Assembly: GCA_030824095.1 (NCBI GenBank)
Contig: JAVBYK010000335.1
Span: 1-5,827 of the forward strand
Length of the DNA stretch: 5,827 bases
Direction of reading: 5' to 3'
Source: a bacterium
Lineage (GTDB): Bacteria > Pseudomonadota > Gammaproteobacteria > Burkholderiales > Burkholderiaceae_C
The first letter of the stretch is position 1; every line of letters begins with the position of its first letter. Below the pieces are notes generated by a model. It was not told where the DNA came from, made no database searches, and was given only the letters and a program-made list of their open reading frames with translations. The position numbers were made by a program, and so were the translations under genes. Of the stretch, positions 1-4,004 are shown piece after piece.

Positions 1-329
1 GGCCCCACCACAAAGGCCGTGGCCACCGGTTCCAGCGCGGGCGGCTTGGGGCTTTGCATGAGTTCGGTATAGCGCTGTATGCCGTCGGGCGTGGTCATTG
101 CGCTGTTGCGCAGGGTGCAAATGCTGGCCCAGGGGCCGTTCAGCGGCAGCGACAGCAGGAAATCCCGCTGCGTGACTGCCAGGCATTCAAATACTTCGGC
201 ATTGAACGGTCCGGTGGACTCGTAATGCAGCACATCGTTTTCCATCCACATATCGACACGGCCGTGTGGCCGGAAGCGCGTTCCGGCAACCTGGGTGGTG
301 CTACCCACGATCGGGCTGTCGCGTGTCAT
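1..329 (-). CDS. Conserved-looking hypothetical protein, N-terminal part (3' end beyond window)
   Basis: The first 109 codons are visible, reading from ATG at 329 leftward off the edge of the window with no stop. The protein begins MTRDSPIVGSTTQ and contains GRVDMWMENDVLHYESTGPFN followed by a mixed alpha/beta-looking stretch with WASICTLRNS and a hydrophobic strand near residue 105 (ATAFVV). I do not recognise a named family. The pattern of a strand pair, then a helix, then an alternating hydrophobic strand vaguely recalls small STAS/SpoIIAA-like proteins, but that is only an impression. No signal peptide or membrane segment is visible. No Shine-Dalgarno sequence precedes the ATG, but the stop of the upstream lipoprotein gene lies only 12 bases away, so translational coupling is plausible. 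An internal Met at residue 27 is a possible alternative start. It is probably the last visible gene of the operon that starts with the tryptophanase-family gene. Confidence 0.72.
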   Translation of the reverse strand, partial: MTRDSPIVGSTTQVAGTRFRPHGRVDMWMENDVLHYESTGPFNAEVFECLAVTQRDFLLSLPLNGPWASICTLRNSAMTTPDGIQRYTELMQSPKPPALEPVATAFVVG

Positions 330-341
330 GGTGGTGGGATG

Positions 342-1571
342 TTACTGCGAGTTGATGGCGATGCCGCCCTGGCCAACCGCCACGTACTGGGAGAGCCCGC
401 CGATGACGGCCATCAGGTTGGCGCTGGTGCCGCTGGTGCGGCTGGTCCAGGTGACTCCATCCGGGCTGGTGACCACCGCGCCACCGGTACCGATAGCCAG
501 GAACTGGCTGGAGGTCGGGCTGACCGCCGTCAGGTTGGCCGTGGTGGTGGATGTTTGCTGGAACCAGCTGGCGCCATTGTCGGTGCTGCGAATGATGGTG
601 CCATTGTTGCCGGTTGCGACATAGACATACGAACTGACCGCCTGCACCGCGACGGCGTTCAGGTCGGCCGTGGTTCCGGTGACCTGAGCCACCCAGTTGG
701 CTCCGTCGGTGCTGGTGAGCACGGTTCCTGCGGCGCCCACCGCCATCCAGACACCGGCGCTGGAGTAGGTGATGCCATACAGGTTCTGCGTCGTGGGCAG
801 GGTGACTGGTGTCCACAGGACGCCGTCAGCCGAGCTGCGGGCCGTGCCGCCGTTACCCACCACAATGGCCAGCGAGCCGCTGCTGGCGATGGCGTTCAGG
901 GATTGCGTGGTGCCCGATGCGGCTACCGTCCAGGTGGACAGGTCGGTACCGTAGGTGATGGTGCCGCCGGCGCCCACGGCAATGAATTTGCCCAGGGTGT
1001 AGGTGGCTGCATTCAGGGTGGAGCTGGAAGCCGGCGCCACGGCACTGAAGGTCAGGCCGTTGCTGCTCTTGAAGGTGGCGCCGGAGTCGCCCACTGCCAG
1101 GTAGTAGCCCAGCGAATCGGCGGTGCTGGTGCCATAGGTAATGCTGCGCAGGGTGTTGCTGCCCAGCATGGCCGGTGCCGACCAGGTTCCACCAGCCGGC
1201 CGCGGCACGACGGACACTACCGGGCTGCCATCACCGCCAGGGCCGTCGCCATTGCGGCCATTGACCGAGAAGGAATAGGTGTAGCCGTTGGCCAAGCCGG
1301 TCAGCACATAGGGGGAGGTCACATCCATCAGCGCGCGGCTGCCGGGTGTGTTGATCCAGTCCTTGGTCGAGATGGTGCTGGCTGGCGCGTAGAACAGCCA
1401 GTATTTCACGCCGGGAACGGTGACCCAGCTGATGGTGGCAGTGCCATCGCCGGGTGTCACGGTGATGCCCCCAGCGGGCGGGGGGGCTGAACTGCCACTG
1501 CCGCCACAGGCAGAGACCAGCACGGCAACAAGAAGAGCGGCAAGTGCCTGGCGCACAGATGAGAGGAACAT
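342..1571 (-). CDS. Lipoprotein with fibronectin-III-like domain and seven-repeat beta-propeller
   Basis: A 409-residue exported protein of unknown function. Residues 1-21 form a lipoprotein signal peptide (Arg7, a hydrophobic stretch 9-19, lipobox LVSAC with Cys22). The residue after Cys is Gly, which by the usual Lol rule favours the outer membrane. A low-complexity Gly/Ser/Pro linker (23-35) leads to a fibronectin-III-like domain at about 36-124 (ATISWVTVPG, then YVLTGLANGYTYSFSV). From about 129 to 409 there are seven repeats of about 40 residues, each with a hydrophobic-AVG-x-x-G core. The Gly pairs are at 161/164, 200/203, 239/242, 279/282, 321/324, 361/364 and 400/403, mostly followed by S-x-DG-x-x-W and then L-x-A-V. 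This resembles BNR/YCF48-type propellers. No catalytic residues are recognised, so binding or scaffolding is more likely than catalysis. Start: the ATG has an AGGTGG ribosome-binding site six bases upstream. The gene lies 57 bases after the tryptophanase-family stop, probably cotranscribed. Confidence 0.9.
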   Translation of the reverse strand: MFLSSVRQALAALLVAVLVSACGGSGSSAPPPAGGITVTPGDGTATISWVTVPGVKYWLFYAPASTISTKDWINTPGSRALMDVTSPYVLTGLANGYTYSFSVNGRNGDGPGGDGSPVVSVVPRPAGGTWSAPAMLGSNTLRSITYGTSTADSLGYYLAVGDSGATFKSSNGLTFSAVAPASSSTLNAATYTLGKFIAVGAGGTITYGTDLSTWTVAASGTTQSLNAIASSGSLAIVVGNGGTARSSADGVLWTPVTLPTTQNLYGITYSSAGVWMAVGAAGTVLTSTDGANWVAQVTGTTADLNAVAVQAVSSYVYVATGNNGTIIRSTDNGASWFQQTSTTTANLTAVSPTSSQFLAIGTGGAVVTSPDGVTWTSRTSGTSANLMAVIGGLSQYVAVGQGGIAINSQ

Positions 1572-1577
1572 GTAAAA

Positions 1578-1583
1578 CCACCT
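1578..1583 (-). promoter_or_regulatory. Shine-Dalgarno site of the lipoprotein gene
   Basis: Reads AGGTGG on the minus strand, six bases before the ATG at 1571. It is a good match to the anti-Shine-Dalgarno sequence and fixes the start at the Met that opens the lipoprotein signal peptide. Confidence 0.7.
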
Positions 1584-1628
1584 AGAAGAAGTAGATCGGC
1601 GATTTTACAAGTGCCGTACCGCCCGGTA

Positions 1629-2999
1629 TCAGACCCAGGCGCACTCGCAGGTGAAATGGCGCAGGAATTTGGGCTGCTTAGTGATCTTCACGCCCCGGAT
1701 GCTGGCCGCCTTCTGCTTGACCTCGGCAATCACTTCGGCCGCATAGTCAAAGTGCGACTGCGTGTACATGCGCCGCGGGAAAGCCAGGCGCACCAGCTCC
1801 ATGCTGTGGTAGGTCTCGACGCCAGAGTCCAGGCGCTTGCCGAACATCACCGAACCGATCTCCACGCCGCGGATGCCGCCTTCCAGGTACAGCGCATTGC
1901 ACAGGGCCCAGGCCGGATAGTGTTCGATCGGCATGTCCGGCAATACGGTCTTGGCATCAATGTAGACCGCATGACCACCGGTGGGTTTGACAAAGCCCAC
2001 ACCGGCCGCCTCCAGGCGCTCGCCCAGGTATTCGGCGGTGCGCAGGCGGTAGCGCAGGTAGTCCTCGTCCATGCCTTCCACCAGGCCCACGGCCAGGGCT
2101 TCCAGGTCGCGCCCGGCCATACCGCCGTAGGTGGGGAAGCCCTCCATCATGATCAGGCCGTTGCGCACCGCGTCCAGCCACTCCTCGCTGCGCAGCACGA
2201 TGAAGCCGCCAATGTTGACCATGCCGTCCTTCTTGGCGCTCATGGTGCAGCCGTCGCAGTAGGAGAACATTTCCTGCACGATGGTCTTGATGGGTGTGTT
2301 TTCGTAGCCGGGCTCGCGCATCTTGATGAACATGGCGTTTTCCGAGAAGCGGCACACGTCCATGATGAAGGGCTTTCCGTACTTCTTCAGCAGGGCCGCG
2401 TAGGCGCGAATGTTGGCCATGGAAACGGGCTGGCCGCCACCGGTGTTGTTGGTCACGGTGATCATGCCGAAGGGAATGCGGTGGCCTTCCTTCTGCAGCA
2501 GGCTTTCAGCGCGTGCCAGGTCGATGTTGCCCTTGAACGGGTAGACCAGCGCGGGCTGCAGGCCCTCGGCAATCACCAGGTCCACGGCCTCCACGCCCAT
2601 GTATTCCAGGTTGCCGCGGGTGGTGTCGAAGTGGCAGTTGTTGGGCACTAGGTCTCCCGCCTTGCAGACGGCGGTGAACAACACTTTCTCGGCGGCGCGG
2701 CCCTGGTGGGTGGGCACGAAATACTGCATGCCGGTGATGTCCCGGATCACGGCTTCCAGGCGGTAGAAGCTGCGCGCCCCGGCGTAGCTCTCGTCGCCTT
2801 CCATGATGGCGCCCCATTGTTTGGACGACATGGCGCCGGTGCCGGAGTCGGTCAGCCAGTCGATCAGCACGTCTTCGGCGCGCAGCTTGAAGACGTTGAG
2901 TTTGGCGGCCTCCAGCAACTGCACGCGCTCCTCTCGCGTGGTCATGCGGATGGGCTCTATGCTTTTGATGCGGAAGGGTTCGATCAGGGTTTTGGGCAT
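1629..2999 (-). CDS. tnaA: Tryptophanase (tryptophanase/tyrosine phenol-lyase family, PLP-dependent)
   Basis: A 456-residue cytosolic PLP enzyme of the beta-eliminating lyase family. Tryptophanase cleaves L-tryptophan to indole, pyruvate and ammonia; its sister tyrosine phenol-lyase (TPL) releases phenol from tyrosine. Visible landmarks: EPFRIKSIEP at 7-16, LTDSGTGAMS at 49-58, the catalytic Tyr72 in ESYAG, THQGRAAE at 97-104, Asn185, Asp214 (PLP pyridine contact) and Arg217, Lys257 in MSAKKDG (Schiff base with PLP), substrate-carboxylate Arg404, and LRHFT near the C-terminus. Length and indels follow TPL (456 residues in Citrobacter) rather than E. coli TnaA (471). However, the TPL specificity residues Thr124 and Arg381 are replaced by Asp125 and Ile381, and His448 matches TnaA rather than TPL Phe448. 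This favours tryptophan over tyrosine. One oddity is Asn130 where both TnaA and TPL have a histidine nearby. An in-frame TGA just upstream leaves the ATG at 2999 as the only good start, and it has a GGAG site. No tnaB-type permease gene is visible. TPL or another beta-lyase activity remains possible. Confidence 0.88.
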   Translation of the reverse strand: MPKTLIEPFRIKSIEPIRMTTREERVQLLEAAKLNVFKLRAEDVLIDWLTDSGTGAMSSKQWGAIMEGDESYAGARSFYRLEAVIRDITGMQYFVPTHQGRAAEKVLFTAVCKAGDLVPNNCHFDTTRGNLEYMGVEAVDLVIAEGLQPALVYPFKGNIDLARAESLLQKEGHRIPFGMITVTNNTGGGQPVSMANIRAYAALLKKYGKPFIMDVCRFSENAMFIKMREPGYENTPIKTIVQEMFSYCDGCTMSAKKDGMVNIGGFIVLRSEEWLDAVRNGLIMMEGFPTYGGMAGRDLEALAVGLVEGMDEDYLRYRLRTAEYLGERLEAAGVGFVKPTGGHAVYIDAKTVLPDMPIEHYPAWALCNALYLEGGIRGVEIGSVMFGKRLDSGVETYHSMELVRLAFPRRMYTQSHFDYAAEVIAEVKQKAASIRGVKITKQPKFLRHFTCECAWV

Positions 3000-3004
3000 G
3001 GTGG

Positions 3005-3008
3005 CTCC
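3005..3008 (-). promoter_or_regulatory. Shine-Dalgarno site of the tryptophanase-family gene
   Basis: Reads GGAG on the minus strand, five bases before the ATG at 2999. Its first two bases are also the end of a CACCGG hexamer (3012 to 3007) that repeats an arm of the upstream inverted repeat, so the site could be masked by RNA pairing. Confidence 0.6.
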
Positions 3009-3039
3009 GGTGAGTGTTCAGACAAGGGCGCAAAGTTAT

Positions 3040-3056
3040 CACCGGTAAAACCGGTG
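3040..3056. repeat. Perfect inverted repeat CACCGGT-AAA-ACCGGTG upstream of tnaA
   Basis: Seven-base arms separated by three bases. On the enzyme transcript it would form a compact hairpin with a UUU loop, about 40 bases before the start codon, provided transcription begins upstream of it. A further copy of the CACCGG half (minus strand, 3012 to 3007) overlaps the enzyme's ribosome-binding site. It could instead be a dimeric operator in DNA. It is not followed by a T-run, so it is not a simple terminator. Confidence 0.55.
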
Positions 3057-3075
3057 TGGTGTCGGTGATTTCCAA

Positions 3076-3092
3076 CACTTTTTAAAAAAGTG
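3076..3092. repeat. Perfect 17-base A/T-rich palindrome (CACTTTTT-A-AAAAAGTG)
   Basis: Eight-base arms around a single central A, in an otherwise GC-rich intergenic region between two divergent genes. The position and symmetry suit an operator for a dimeric regulator, or a melting/curvature element near the promoters. It could also be a hairpin with U-rich arms in RNA. No regulator is assigned. Confidence 0.5.
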
Positions 3093-3164
3093 GCGAGCCG
3101 GGGCGGCTGGGGCCTGGGTGACTTGCTGCCGATCACGCGGCGCCAAAACGGGACATGCTTGGTG

Positions 3165-3170
3165 TCTAAT
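3165..3170 (+). promoter_or_regulatory. Possible -10 element for the binding protein/sensor genes
   Basis: TCTAAT matches TATAAT at five of six positions and would place the transcription start near 3177, about 25 bases before the chosen ATG at 3202. No convincing -35 hexamer is found 16-18 bases upstream (only CCAAAA-like sequence), so a regulator may be needed or the call may be wrong. Confidence 0.25.
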
Positions 3171-3201
3171 TGGTTAGCTGTTGACTTTTATGGACTTGAC
3201 G

Positions 3202-3990
3202 ATGTTGAACAAGCTTTGCCGGACTTTTGCCGCCGTGCTGTTTTTGGTGGGTGGTAGCGCGTTTGCGCAGACAGCCAAGCCTGAGATGCTGCTCTACTGC
3301 GGCATCACCATGGTTCACCCCATGACGGAGATTGCCCACCTGTTTGAAGCCCGGGAAGGCGTCAAGCTGTCGATTGCCCAAGGGGGCTCGGAGCACCTCT
3401 ACCAGTCCGCCAAGAAGAGCGGAGTGGGCGATTGGTATCTGCCGGGGGAACCCTCCTACCGTGCCAAGTACCTGAAGGAAGGTCTGCTGGGCAGTTTTGT
3501 GAACGTTGGGTATAACCAGATGGCTTTGATGGTTCAAAAAGGGAATCCCAAGCAGGTCAAGGGTGATCCCCAGGAGTTGCTGCGCAAGGACCTGACTGCC
3601 ATCGTGGGCAATGCCACATCCGGAAGCGTGGGGCAGGAAACCAAGGACATTTTGGACAGCCTGGGCATCTACCAGAAGGTGGTCAAGTCGGTGGCCTTTC
3701 TCTCGCCAGACTCGCGCAGTCTCGCACTGGCGATCAAAAGAAAAGAGGCGGACCTGGCCATGAACTGGCGCGCCGTGGGCTACTTCGCAGACAACGTCGG
3801 TGTGGTGGACACGATTGATTTGCCTCCCAGTCTGGCCAAGCCACAGGCGCTGGAGTTGAGCTTGCTGACGAGCTCCAAGCAGCCCGACATTGCGCGCCGG
3901 TTTATGACTCTGGCAGCCAGCGAAGAGGGTCAGGCCATCTTCCGAAAGCATGGATTCCTGGACAACAAAACTCCCCTGTCGGGAAAATAG
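3202..3990 (+). CDS. Periplasmic ModA/PstS-like solute-binding protein, probable sensory partner of the adjacent kinase
   Basis: A 262-residue exported protein. Residues 1-22 are a Sec signal peptide (Lys4 and Arg7, hydrophobic 9-17, AFA|Q cleavage). The mature part has the type II periplasmic binding fold pattern seen in ModA-like proteins: an opening strand with LLYCGITMVHPM (30-41), EIAHLFEAREGVKLSI (43-58), AQGGSEHLY (59-67), the hinge-region VGYNQMALMVQKGNP (102-116), GNATSGSVGQ (136-145), and a closing helix RRFMTLAASEEGQAIF (232-247). The usual small-residue ModA pocket start is replaced by YCGITMVHP and the later Tyr region by MNWRA, so molybdate is not assured as ligand. No ABC permease or ATPase gene is visible; the next gene, 14 bases on, is a sensor kinase, which points to signalling rather than import. 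Start: ATG 3202 gives a clean signal peptide and has a weak GGA site; ATG 3190 and TTG 3181 are in frame but less likely. The ligand is unknown. Confidence 0.85.
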   Translation: MLNKLCRTFAAVLFLVGGSAFAQTAKPEMLLYCGITMVHPMTEIAHLFEAREGVKLSIAQGGSEHLYQSAKKSGVGDWYLPGEPSYRAKYLKEGLLGSFVNVGYNQMALMVQKGNPKQVKGDPQELLRKDLTAIVGNATSGSVGQETKDILDSLGIYQKVVKSVAFLSPDSRSLALAIKRKEADLAMNWRAVGYFADNVGVVDTIDLPPSLAKPQALELSLLTSSKQPDIARRFMTLAASEEGQAIFRKHGFLDNKTPLSGK

Positions 3991-4004
3991 TCGAGCCATA
4001 CGGT

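Larger units (their letters stand above)
3000..3201. promoter_or_regulatory. Divergent intergenic region (control region for enzyme operon and sensor pair)
   Basis: This 202-base gap lies between two divergent genes and must hold both sets of start signals. It contains two perfect inverted repeats (3040-3056 and 3076-3092), listed separately. No strong sigma-70 promoter toward the enzyme gene stands out; a GATAAC hexamer at about 3042-3037 on the minus strand is only a weak -10 candidate. A degenerate CRP-like dyad, GGTGA-N6-ACACT at 3064-3079 (7 of 10 half-site positions match TGTGA-N6-TCACA), partly overlaps the A/T palindrome. No tnaC-like leader peptide with a tryptophan codon is present upstream of the enzyme gene. 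Confidence 0.6.

Noticed and set aside
342..1200. DNA tandem repeats or a CRISPR-like array within the lipoprotein gene
   Set aside because: The roughly 120-base periodicity is degenerate at DNA level and is explained by protein propeller repeats; there are no identical repeats with unique spacers.
54..1490. A 478-codon plus-strand open frame antisense to the lipoprotein gene
   Set aside because: Its protein is Gly/Ala/His/Arg-rich with no domain pattern. The opposite strand has a lipobox, a ribosome-binding site and regular propeller repeats, so this is a GC-driven shadow frame.
1572..1628. A terminator or promoter between the enzyme and lipoprotein genes
   Set aside because: Only a four-base TACC/GGTA stem without a T-run is present, and no convincing -35/-10 or -24/-12 pair is found.
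1611..2651. A 346-codon plus-strand open frame antisense to the tryptophanase-family gene
   Set aside because: The minus strand encodes a full-length, motif-complete PLP enzyme; the antisense product is His/Ala/Val-rich and unrecognisable.
3081..3108. A rho-independent terminator: AGCCG/CGGCT stem near a T-run on the minus strand
   Set aside because: The stem is only five base pairs, eight bases lie before the T-run, and there is no minus-strand gene upstream to terminate.
3000..3180. A tnaC-like tryptophan-sensing leader peptide upstream of the enzyme
   Set aside because: The short minus-strand frames (for example ATG at about 3156, seven codons) contain no Trp codon and no TnaC-like ending.
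3181..3201. TTG at 3181 or ATG at 3190 as the start of the binding protein
   Set aside because: Both would only lengthen the signal peptide N-terminus and neither has a ribosome-binding site. ATG 3202 gives a typical signal peptide and fits the candidate -10 element.
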